Source: Agrocybe praecox
Taxonomy: Eukaryota; Basidiomycota; Agaricomycetes; Agaricales; Agrocybaceae
Assembly: GCA_964017145.1 (NCBI GenBank)
Contig: OZ024846.1
Coordinates: 2,046,001 to 2,110,000, forward strand
Direction of reading: 5' to 3'
Length of the DNA: 64,000 nucleotides
The notes below the pieces were generated by a model. It was not told the origin of the DNA and did not search any database. It saw only the letters and a program-made list of their open reading frames with translations. A program made the translations under genes and the position numbers. This document shows, one piece after another, positions 30,060-40,800 of this stretch (positions within the stretch are counted from its first letter, which is position 1; each line of letters starts with the position of its first letter).

Positions 30060-30459
30060 ATGGCTCAATCAACTTCACAGGTTTTGGATTCCGAATGGCA
30101 TACAATGTAAAGAACATGTTGAATTTTGTCCGTGTAATCACTAACAAAAATTTCCAGTCATGTAGAAATTCCTTTCGCCTCAAATAAGCACGCATTAATC
30201 GCTAAGCAAGCCATTGAAGTCGATGCTGAGCTACAACCGCATGCTGTGAAAAGAGAGCTATCTGTGAACGATGACAAACTTATCGCGTATGCAAATTACC
30301 ACTTTAATGTTGTGATACTTGATTCATTGTTGTTTCAGGACTTTCCGGACGTTGACGGTTAGATTGGCCAGGTTGACTCTCAACGCTTTTCTTGAAAACG
30401 TCGATCTCGTTGCTCGTACAATAGAATGTTTCGGTGCAGAATCTCAAAAGCAGGCATGA
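30060..30459 (+). CDS. PCC1: EKC/KEOPS complex subunit Pcc1
   Basis: Three exons (30060-30106, 30158-30286, 30339-30459) join to exactly 98 residues, the normal size for Pcc1. The protein is the dimerising subunit of the KEOPS complex, which makes the N6-threonylcarbamoyladenosine modification of tRNA and is also linked to telomeres and transcription. Visible family pattern: HVEIPFASNKHALIAKQAIE, a strand-helix unit, then ELQPHAVKRELSVNDDKLIA and TFRTLTVRLARLTLNAFLEN followed by a C-terminal helix. Both introns have consensus borders and lie at phase 2. It is easily missed because each exon alone is tiny. Confidence 0.9.
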
Positions 30460-30609
30460 TTAACCTTTCGATAGCGACAGAATTTTCGTGTGTTTCGTGT
30501 GTTATACATATGTACAAGTGGCAAACAAATATATCAAGTATCTCGAAGGCGCCATTGAATTTACGCAAATTCCACACCATTCGCGTTTTTATTCCAAGTG
30601 GAAGCGGGT

Positions 30610-32166
30610 TTACTCGTCCTTTCCGTCTTCCTTTCCGTCTTCACCAGCAGCTTTCTGTGCCTTCTTCTTGGTCTTCCTGCTCTCCCGTAAATTTCTGGTG
30701 AGCAGAGCTTTCAACTCTTCATCCTCAACCTCTTTCTCAGTCTTAACGAGCTCGGGCTTGTACCATATAGGTGGGTTGGTGATCAGTGTTGGACCTCCGG
30801 GCAAGAGAGCAATAGTGAAGTGGAAAGCAGCGACGAAGGTGTTGGCAGGTGTGTAACTGGGAGAAACATCTCGATAAACGCAAGTCAGAAGTAATAAAAG
30901 GTTACTTACATGACCTCATAAGGCTTCACTAAACTGTGCTGGACGGCCTCTTGCAGACCCATACGGGCACGCTTCTCATCTTCGAGGGTGCGGATGTTGA
31001 AGGGGAAGGATCCAGCTTTCTTTTGAACCTCAGAGAACACAGCTCGGGAGTTCTTCGCCTTGAGTTGATATGTCACAATAGGATCTCTCTGGAAGATCGT
31101 AGTGCGCGACTCTTCTAAACGGGCCTAATAATTGCACCCATGGTTAGTTAAGCTTGCAACGAACCATTGAGTAGATCTTACCTTGCCATCCTCTCCCGAT
31201 GAAATCAAGATATCAATTCCGTAGACCTCGTTTTCAGCAAACGTCGCAGTTTCAAAATCGCGTTTTTGTCCTTCGCTTGGGTTCAAAATAATTCTTTTCT
31301 TTCCGTCGATGACATTTTGTGTTTGTTGGCACGAGAGCATGCCTACCGACAATCTGTATCAGTACTACAATTGCATTGCGAAAGAATAAATTTTAAGCAC
31401 CTTCGACAGGTTTGCAATCAAATTGAGCAGCAGCACGGGCAACGACTTCAGTGACAGCCCAGTTCTTGTTTCCTACTTTAATTGTACGCATAGCAGCCTC
31501 AGCAGCAGCGTGTGCAGCCTTCAAGACATCGGCACGACGTCCGGTAACTGGGTTAGCGGCGCTGGCGCCTACCACAATGGTTTCACCACTGATGGCCGCA
31601 AATCCGTCAATTTGAGCACCGAGCTGGATTTTAACGACATCGTCTTTTGCAAGAACCTGGTCAGCAGCGGGATCCGATCTGTTATTTCAACATCGGCTCA
31701 CGTCACTTGACGGGGAAAAAAAAAGAAACTTTTGTATGACTTACGCAAGAGGTGAAAAATGAGCAACGGTATTGTTCACGGAAATCGACGTTGGGAACGC
31801 GATACCTTTAACGGTAGCTCGTGTCAGCAACAAGGAGGAAATTTTGATTACTTTCAAACGCACCCTTGGGCACCTTGACACCCTTAACATTTTTGTTGTA
31901 GACAGCCCCGGTACCCTGCTCGATGAGCTTGTCTCCCTCGAGGCAAAGATCGATCACTTTGGCCCCCTCTACACAGAGTTCGATGAGTTTTTTAGTGACT
32001 TGGTGGGCGATGTCTGCGGCTGTCTGTCGCTCGATTAGATTTTTTATCGCTGCAAGAAACCCTAGATCTTTGCGCTAACCTTGTACTTGGTGAGGTCGGC
32101 ATCAGCGAATCCAGGCGAAGCTTTGGCGGGAGCCTCGGTGGTTGTTGGCTTCTCAGTATCAGACAT
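30610..32166 (-). CDS. cdb4: EBP1/PA2G4-like MetAP-fold protein (S. pombe Cdb4-like)
   Basis: The family has the fold of type 2 methionine aminopeptidase without activity; it binds ribosomes near the exit tunnel and regulates translation and growth. The start at 32166 gives MSDTEKPTTTEAPAK followed by an intron. Then come AADIAHQVTKKLIELCVEGAK, FPTSISVNN (where true MetAPs have similar sequence), HFSPLASDP and KDDVVKIQLGAQIDGFAA. The metal-ligand pattern of active enzymes is not kept, as expected for this group. The later exons have NVIDGKKRIILNPSEGQK, VYGIDILISSGEDGKAR, and a Lys-rich tail (RKTKKKAQKAAGEDGKED) that in homologues binds RNA. Convergent with PCC1, 150 bp apart. Confidence 0.94.
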
Positions 32167-32441
32167 GGTGTTTATCGGTGTGAGGGGTTATTTTCAAAGT
32201 TTGGAACGAGGAAAGAAGAGGATCAGAGCGTTTTACCTGACGATCAGGCATCACCAATTCGTCGTCCGAGTTTCCTAATTAGGAATGTTCACTGGTCCAG
32301 GCCAAAAGACTGGGTGAATCTAAGACTGCGGGGTTAATGGTGAACAATTTACTAGTACATGCATTATATAAAGTAGTATTCGTAGAGGTATTCAGCTTTC
32401 AATAAGCGTCAATTATAGGCGTCGTTTAGAAAGTCGTGTGT
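32167..32441. other. Gap between the EBP1-like and methyltransferase genes
   Basis: 275 bases between two minus-strand genes. Nothing coding is seen; it should hold the promoter of the EBP1-like gene. Confidence 0.35.
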
Positions 32442-34354
32442 TCAGGACTTGAATGCAGTGAAAATACGCATTGAACAGCACAAGTCATTCGGATTATATC
32501 CTATAACCAAATGTTCATTGTTCATGTCAGTGGTAGAATTTCGTTCAAGCTTTTTTCTCCACTTTCGCCATTCAGGAGGATCATGGCTGGATTCGGTGAC
32601 TGATTGCGTCCATGCAGCGTGCATAAGAAGATTTTTATGCATGCCAATGCGGTCAATCATATCACTAAAGTGAATTCAGTCATCAAAGACAAAGGAAGGA
32701 CACACATAGGTGAAACTCACAGTTCCCAATTCTTCCAGTCAACTTCAAATGCTCGTCGTATAATAATTTTTGGAGGCTGGAATGAGTAGTCGTCTACATC
32801 TGTCGGAGATGTCCTGGATAGAATATGAAGAGCATCACGAAAATAAAGTTTGTAGTACTCGGCGTAGATAGCCTCTTTACATCCTTGAATAGTGTTAAGC
32901 GTTTTTGCCAGGTGCATAGTGGCCCATGCGGGTGCTTGGGGGGTTTGCACTGCAGCAGTTGGCAGCTGGAAAGATAAGCTTTCGCTCGTACTGGCAGACC
33001 TAAAAGGTGTTCTCGCAGAGAAGTCAAATAGGGTATCAGCCAGAGTTGGCGAAGTTGGTTGGTCGCGATATTTGCCCGCAAAATGGGACGCTTTGATGTT
33101 TGGAACCTTACCCGAGTTAGGTGGCAGAGGTACGGATAAATGGGATAGAGTCGACACCGTAGAAAAAGACGATGACGTCAGATAAAATGGAAGAACCGAA
33201 AGTAGGTTTGGGGAAAGAAATCGCGTCGTAAGCATAGCATCCCATGCGATCTTCAGTCTAGAATGATCTTGAGGATGTTCAGTCTCCGACGTCGAGCTTG
33301 AAGACACCGGAGAAACAGGTGAGGGTGGTGAAAGTGGATTTGTTGAACACGAAGGAGCAAAAACAACTTTGCTTTGGTAATCTTGGAAGTCGGTTTTCGA
33401 TTTAAAAGTGGGAAGGTGACGCTCCGAAAGGGTATTAGATCGTTCATAGAAAACCGCTGATTTGCTTCTGTGCAATCCGGAATAAGGGGGACAACTAACG
33501 GCAGAAATAGGGGAGCAATGTTCGCGCGACTTTTGAAGGAGAACGGAAGAACAAGGAAATAGAAGGTCCTCTTCGATGATCTGACGGAAGGTTTAGAAAT
33601 AGAAAGTCTTCATCAAGATTATTACTTTACTTCAAGGGGAGCACCAGGCTTTAAAACGCGACGGACGTCCTGTGCCAACTGACTTCAAAAACTTTCATTG
33701 TTTAATCGGTTCAACATTTGAGACATACCTCTAGCACAAATTGCCACTCGTCCTCCGGTATAGCAAGACCCAGACCGGCTATTCTTACGAAGTCAAAGAA
33801 GTCCGTTTGGAAAGGCAATCCGTCCAGACTTAGAGATGAAGTCGGTCAAATTTATCCTAAGGGAATGGACCAAGGTTTATTACAAGTTACCATGCACCCA
33901 TTCAACGCGTTTGCTCAACGAGCAAAAGCCTCCTATACGCTCTAGTCGAGGCTGAATGTGTGCTATATCAAAGCCATAGACTTTGGAATCCTAAAGCAAG
34001 CTAAATGCGATATGCTTATCATCACGTTTAACAGACGTACTGGCCAGCGTTTGGCTGCTTCTATTGCCCAATAGCCTGTCCCACATCCAAGGTCGAGGAC
34101 CACTCTCGGGGGATCCGTGAATGGGCACATAGTCAGATTTCTGCAATAATTGGCAAGGAACATATGGTGCCAAACATCACTAACAAATCGACTTTAACCT
34201 ATCAGTATACGGAACTGGATGAAAGAAGAACTTGCAAGTCAGCCATTTGGTTGCTGTATGTTATTGGGTAGGACACATCTCCTGGATTTCTGCGAGGTTT
34301 GCGCTTGTAGTTCGTTACAATTTCGATATTCTTGACCACCGGACGCTTCGACAT
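32442..34354 (-). CDS. SAM-dependent methyltransferase-like protein with long Ser/Pro-rich insert
   Basis: From the start at 34354 (MSKRPVVKNIEIVTNYKRKP), exon 1 is spliced with an unusual GC donor (34235) to HHMFLANYCRNLTMCPF and the SAM-binding motif I VVLDLGCGTGYWAIEAA. Then follow KVYGFDIAHIQPRLERIG (motif II region), FFDFVRIAGLGLAIPEDEW (motif IV-like), and KPGAPLEVIEEDLLFPC. The long following exon (32717-33475) includes a Ser/Pro-rich stretch with HPQDHSRLKIAWDAMLTTRF and helical segments, and the last exon ends TAFKS at 32442. This pattern is a class I methyltransferase family conserved in basidiomycetes, with distant LaeA/UMTA-type similarity. Substrate unknown. Confidence 0.8.
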
Positions 34355-34644
34355 CGGTGAAAAAGGGTCGTACAAGTGGGGTGATGTGGTTAAAGAAACA
34401 AGAAAGTTAGTAGAAAATTTTAGGCCTCGTCCCTGAGAGATAGGCGGTCGGACCCATCAGGATCTTCGTGAACATTTCCTTAATGTGTATAATCAAACGT
34501 AATTTCTGGAAAGAAGGAAAGAAACCAGACTCACATTTGGTTAGAGCGCTGTACCATACCTACCGCCTAGAGGCACGTGCATGTGTTTCGCACGGCCTTC
34601 GACACCAACCCGATTTGCCACCTCGCCGTCGCCGTCCGCGCACA
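34355..34644. promoter_or_regulatory. Divergent promoter between the methyltransferase and NDUFB8
   Basis: 290 bases between two start codons. No other gene can be supported here. Confidence 0.4.
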
Positions 34645-35223
34645 ATGAACTCGACTTCCATCGTCCGTCGCGCTGTCGCGACACGAATCACTGCTAGGAG
34701 TAGAGTTCTAGCTCCTTCTCTTAGACTTTACTCCACTCCAACGGGTCAGGAACCTGACCCCCAGCTGAATGGCTACCCTCAATTGCCCTGGAAGTCAAGA
34801 CAGCATCTTAAACCTAAAGGCTGGGATGACAATTTGACCCGAAGGAACTTTGGTGATCCTGTATGCAACCTACAACAATACTCATCCCAAATTTCAACTG
34901 ACTTCTTTAACTAGCTGCACGAACAAGAGGAAGTTCTCTCGATGTGGGGACCCGATATTCCACCTATCGCCCCAAATGTCGCCCTACGTCAATTTATTCT
35001 AGCTCTCTCCGGCTTCGTTGCTTTTGGCTTCGCGGTGAAATACGTTCTTTTGCCCGATATGCCGGCAGTGCGCCGCGAGTTTCCCTATGATGGACTCGTG
35101 AAAGAACTTGGCGGACTGGAGGAAAACAAGGTGAGTTTGTACTCGTTTTACTATTAATATTATTTGTATTTTGTAACCACCATCACACAGGCTAAACAGG
35201 AGGCCGTCGACACAGATGAATAA
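34645..35223 (+). CDS. NDUFB8: NADH:ubiquinone oxidoreductase subunit NDUFB8 (ASHI)
   Basis: Three exons (34645-34860, 34915-35130, 35191-35223) total 465 bases and 154 residues. This is an accessory subunit of the membrane arm of mitochondrial complex I. The N-terminus is a typical mitochondrial presequence, rich in Arg, Ser and Ala (RRAVATRITARSRVLAPSLR). Then comes the family core: YPQLPWKSRQ, GWDDNLTRRNFGDPLHEQEE and MWGPDIPPIAPNVALRQF, a single transmembrane helix (ILALSGFVAFGFAVKYVLL), and a C-terminal segment ending AVDTDE. Intron borders are consensus and the joined frame is exact. Confidence 0.92.
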
Positions 35224-36513
35224 TCATGCATACACAATATAGAGATTCGCCCCATCAGATCCTGCCAGTCCGATTATATTTCCTGAGCCCGAGAAATCCG
35301 CTGTGAAGTTCGAACAAAACGAAGACCATCCATCGCTACATTTTCATAGAACAGATGGGAGACGACGGTAATGCTTCGTTCTATATTATTTATGGCGCGG
35401 CCGTCGCGCTAAAGCAGCAGAAAGAAAGAAACTCCCGGACGACGTGAAAAAGTTATGGGGCTGCTTTTTTTTCTTGAACTCGACTTTGTGTAACAGCAAA
35501 TACTCTGAATCAATCTCTAGTTTCCTGGTGCTTGGCTGTCTCCCTTTTCCCGATGCCAATGGAATATGTATCCTTGGTGGTAGCAAGCATACGATCAGTA
35601 ACCGTCATTAGCAAAGAAGCGTTGTCCAGATTGTGGTCGTGTTGCAAATTCTGACTTACTAAAGCTTACTAGATGATGTCAATTCGAGAGCCAGGTTCGC
35701 AGAGTCATCTGTGCATTTATTGTTCTGTTTTTTTTCTTTTCGATCCTCTGCGAGTGGCCTTGAAATTTCTACAGACGCTTATCTGGCGGGAACATAGGAA
35801 ATATTGTCATTTTTTCCAGGAGATTCTGTGGCCCGAGCGCCTATGACATTCAAAATTTTCATTCGCAAGTACTACATCTTGCGATTTTAAAGGAGAATTC
35901 AACCGAACATACATACAGAATGAGGCCGGCAGCTGCTGGCTCGCTGGTGAGAAAATAAATTTTCATGCATGTCATCACCAAGGCAGATAAAATGATTGTT
36001 ATGTTCTTTATAGATTTCCATGAATCCAGGTCTTGCTTTCCTGTAGTTCCTGTGTTCCCTGCAGACGCGTACCTTTCCTGACCTAGTTTAAGTGGGTTGT
36101 ACTTATCTTGCACACACTCCATTGCTTTGCATATTTTACAAATTGTACATAGGCTCGACCTGGCTCGACCAATATGTGTGCGTGCGTGTCTGTCGGTGGC
36201 CAAGGCGAAATCTTGCATGTTCTATGGCGCAGAATGAGTGCTTTTCAGGCTACCTCCTCTTCTTCTGTTGGACCGTGAACTTTGATCTATGAAATCCCTG
36301 CCAGGAATGCCAACCTGTCGATCAAACAACATTCTTCGGAAAAAACCAAAATCAGGTTATCTCAGCCGGACCTTGGCTCTCGAACATACATCATGCAATG
36401 CAATACCACTCTTATATGCCGTTCCGTGAAATATGTCGGAAGAAAGTCCTGCTATTCTCTTTTTATCTCGCTCAGAGTTCTTCCCTCCGCTTTATCATTG
36501 TCTGTCGTTGAAA
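35224..36513. other. Gene-poor stretch of about 1.3 kb
   Basis: No supported coding sequence on either strand. Short ORFs present are in composition and codon use like random sequence. No repeat, tRNA or transposon end was recognised. Confidence 0.45.
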
Positions 36514-37448
36514 ATGCGCCTTTTCTTAATCATCACATCGCTTGCTACTCTTCTGGCCATTGGTGTTGAGGCAACCATCGTCCCTGGCTCTATCACTGGT
36601 GGCCGCTTTGCTTTGAGCAATACGCCTCAGAAAACTGCCCATTTAACTACCGCAGAACGTTATACTAGGGAGCTCACACGCCGAGCTCCTACGAGGGGAA
36701 GTAAGTACTTCATAATCTAATCATCACAATTTTGGCGAATTCTGACTTGGTTCGGAATACAGGCACTGCTCACCATCTCCAGGAATCTGAAGTTCCGACC
36801 CCTGAAATGAGATTCATGGCCACATCTTCAAACGATTTCGTCAGAGGGTTTCGTTGTAAACGGGCAAGACCTGTTTCCAACTCGACAGTATAATCCCAAC
36901 TGGGCATCACGATCCCAATTACAAGTTCGCTCCTCCAGCTTAGTAGTGTTCAGCGACGCGTATCTTGTATTTGAATCCAGCGGGATCACTCTTGGTCCAA
37001 GCCTCTCAAAGCCATCGGCTTTTATAGCCATCGCATTCTGTCATTGTAACTGATACATGTCTTTTGTAGCAGTATACGAGTGACTGGATTAATGGACCCA
37101 GGAAGTGAGTTCTATACATAGTTTAGTTGGGCGAGTAAGACCTAGGCGATGCTGGAAGCATGCCAGCCTTGTATTTGTCCAGCTACGGTTCTTCGTCAGT
37201 CGATCTAGCAGTTGAGACAGATGTGGTATGAAACAAACGTTACTATCGTTGTCAGAGATGAATTGCGGCTTATTTTCACCCTAGTATGCAGCGGACAATC
37301 GACGTGGGTAAACCCGATGTATGTACGTAACATTGATAGTGGCCAGTTCAAACAAAGATTTTGACTCTTATTTGTTTTAGCCACTACCTATTTGATTACC
37401 AATGGCGTTGACCTTGCTGCCACCGGTGATGTAGCTGAAATTGGTTGA
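36514..37448 (+). pseudogene. Probable broken gene for a small secreted protein
   Basis: An ATG at 36514 opens a clear signal peptide (MRLFLIITSLATLLAIGVEA). A propeptide-like part follows (GGRFALSNTPQKTAHLTTAE and ELTRRAPTRG), of a type common in Agaricomycete secreted proteins. A consensus intron leads to a second exon (GSTAHHLQESEVPTPEMRF) that meets an in-frame stop near 36892. Further right, a short segment (STWVNPM) and, after another good intron, a terminal exon (ATTYLITNGVDLAATGDVAE) resemble the end of the same family. The middle cannot be joined in one frame with normal introns. The gene is therefore either eroded or has exons I could not place. Function unknown. Confidence 0.45.
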
Positions 37449-37805
37449 ATGGACGCGATCCTGTGTAGACTTTATCTTACTCGCAGACTAGCAGCTAAAT
37501 GATATATAACTTTTCCTTAGATCACAACATTCTTTTTTCACCACACTCCTTTTATCCTTTCCTTTTGATACTTGAAATTATGCACCTACCTAGAGAATTA
37601 GGACACCACGTATACCGTACATTCTTTTGATACTACTTACATGGGCACTTGTACGAGGACACGTAGTGGTGAATTGAAATTGCGCCCAATATAAATGTTG
37701 TGCGGTGCATCCGGAGCGGTCGAGATGTAGTGCACGTGTATAAAGCAGGATGGATAGAAGTGAGCAGAAATTCCCATCAGCATTGAGCCAGTCAGTCCTG
37801 CGTTG
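37449..37805. promoter_or_regulatory. Upstream region of the Caf120-like gene
   Basis: 357 bases with no coding signal, directly upstream of the ATG at 37806. Confidence 0.35.
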
Positions 37806-40800
37806 ATGAACTCTTATCCCCAGTCCACTTCTCCTCCTCATTGGGAATCGAGAAACGGATACATCCCTCCTCCTAGATTTCAGCAGCTACGCGCTCAGGA
37901 TAGCCAGCTGCACAGCCAGCTCAACCAGTACCAGGCCGATTACTCCCAGCGCTTGAACACCAATCCACCATTAGCACACATCGCCCCCGTTGGCGCCAAT
38001 TTTGTTCAACAAACTGCCTCTCCAAATCAGTCTCCACGGATGGCTCATGCTCGCACTTCCTCTTACTTTTCCTTTGCCCGAAACAAACAATCACCGACTG
38101 ATGTCCAGACCAATGTTCAGCAAAGACCTATGTCCTCTGCTCAGCCGAATCCAAACGGAAGTATAAACCCAAATCAGCAATATTTGCCTCCGTCGACAAA
38201 TTCGTTTCCCCAAGATGCAAGTCCCGGTACTCAAAATCAAGCAACTGGGTATTCCTCTCAGAATCAATCACCCTTGTACGCTCAGAGCCACCAACAAGCG
38301 TCCAACTTCTCTCCGTTGCAGTCTCCACAACAGGCCAATCAACCGACGTCTCAGATATCTACCGGACTTGCTCCTTCTCAAAGACCTCAACTTCATCCAC
38401 AACAGGTCTCAAACACCGACATGGTTCCTAGCCCCAGTGGATCTCAACTTCCAAATAATTCAACTTCCGTTCAAGAGAAGCCACAACCTCAACCGGCTGC
38501 ACCTGCTCCCGCACCCTTGCATCCTGAAATTCGTTCCGTTGTTCAACTATCAATAGCTCATGCACACAAAGTCTATTTCTCCGGACCTCTCGTACGCCGC
38601 TATGAACGCCAACCAGACGGCCAGAAACCCCACAAAGATGAAGGCTGGGTCGACGTTTGGGCACAACTAGGTGGCACCACTTTGAGCATTTGGTCCATGA
38701 AGGAGATACAAGAAGCAAGCAAACAAGGAAAAGAAGTTCCGCCTTCTTATATCAACGTCACTGATGCCGTGAGCTTCTGTTTGCCATCCCTTTGTCTGAC
38801 CTGACTCTTATTCATTCACTAAAGTTTATTCAAGTGTTGGGATCCGTAACAGTTCCAGCAACTCCCACAGCACCCGCTAAAAGATACACTAATGTCCTAA
38901 CGCTCAATACAGCAGGATCTAATCTTCTTCTCTTCTCCTGTCCTTCTACGCCTGCCCTGATTTCTTGGGCTGCGGCATTACGCCTTGCTGCTTGGGAGAA
39001 ATCACGGCTCGAAGAAATCTATACCGCTCATCTTATCAGGATTACACTAACAGGTCAGTAATTCCGTCGGCACCTTTATGTCACCGTCAGGATTCTGACC
39101 ATGCTTTTTTAGCCCGCGATGTCCCTCCAACTCTCATTCGCGGAAAGATGGAAGGCTATGCTCGAGTTCGTATTGCAGGTCAAACAGATTGGAAACGAGT
39201 TTGGTTAGTTGTGCAGGAAGGAAGTGAAGGTGTCGACAATGCGTCAACGAGCGTAGCAGCTAATGCAGCCCAGGCTAGCGTCAAGAAGAAACGCATGTCT
39301 AACTTGTTCTCAAGAGAACAGAATGCATCCAACTTTGCGGTGCCTACAAGAGCTACTGTATCTTTGTACTCGGGACCTAAACCTAAGGACCGCAAAAAAC
39401 CTCTTTTGACTGTGCACTCCGTTACTCAGGCATTTGGTGTTTATCCAGAAAGGCCCGAGCTCATCGATCGTAGCACCCTCATCAAAATTGAAGGTACACT
39501 TGGCGACGACGATATAGCTGCCACATTGCGAGGAAGAGAAGCTTGGGTGTTGATCATGCCAGAATTGGAAAACAGTGTTGGACAAGCTGCCGAGATGTTG
39601 AAGTGGATTGTCGGTAAGCTTGTGTATTTTATCTTCATTTAAGGGGAAAATAATAATGGTCTTTTAAGCGCTTCATGATGCCTTCGAACTATACGGAAGA
39701 CCCGATGCTTGGACATGGGATCCTCGTGATCCCATTTCTTTGATGTTTGGGTATCCTGTGGGACCGCAGAAAGAGGTGCGTTGCGGCATTTTTTATGATT
39801 GTTCTACTTGATATCAATATTCCTTTAGAATCTTTTCATGGATAGAGAAGTCGTGGAAAATATGGATCCTCGAGATGACCGGACCTCTGCCATTAGGGGC
39901 GAGATGAAAAGGCTTCTACTCTCCAATATGAGACCAGCTGTTCAAGCAGTTCAACCTCGCCCTGCTCAAAGGCCCGTACCTGATTCCCCTCCAGCTTTGC
40001 CTGCTGTGGGAAGTTCTGGAGGTGGGGATGATCGCAATAAGCAATCTTCGCTTTCGCAAGATCACGAAACATCTGCACCGAAATATACTTCCGCTGGGTT
40101 GCAACTCCCGCCCTTAGACCTGGGCAATAATACCCCCTTCTCAGCACCATCTCGTACTGGGGCTTTGACACCCATCACTGAAAGAACCCTCTCGACCGAC
40201 CTTCCTGCAGTCTCCAGCTTGCAGGATACCCCGTCTCCTTCTCCATTGAACGATCGTCCACAGCGACAAGGATCTACTCCTGCTATTACAGTCCCGAACG
40301 ACCGTTCTCACCTTGACGTCTCTGCCGCAGAACCTCCCGTATCAATATTATCAGGGCCAATCACTCGTAGTCCACAAATCTCAAGCTTTACGCCTAGCAA
40401 TGGTAATTCGAGCACGTCACCGACTGGCTCGAGTCAACAACCTACTAGTAGCAGGCCAACGTCCTCTCTAGACAGACCTATTTCTCGGAACAACCTGGTT
40501 GATAGAAATCCGACATCCCCCGTTTCTCCTAAGCTACAAGACAGAACCGTATCCGATACGGCTCCAGCTTCCAGCCCTGTAATACCATCGCCAAGCATAT
40601 CCAATATGAGTGGTCCCCCATTATCCCCAAATTTGAACCAACCCGTCCCAGTCTCTTACTTAAATGAGAGATCAAACACTAATCCATCCAGTCGCTCGGC
40701 GGGGGAAAGCACATCACCCGAGCCCAGCAGTGATATCGATCAGAATCGGTCAAATAGCAGCAATACTTTTTTGTCAGGTCAAGTACACTCATTCAAAGCC

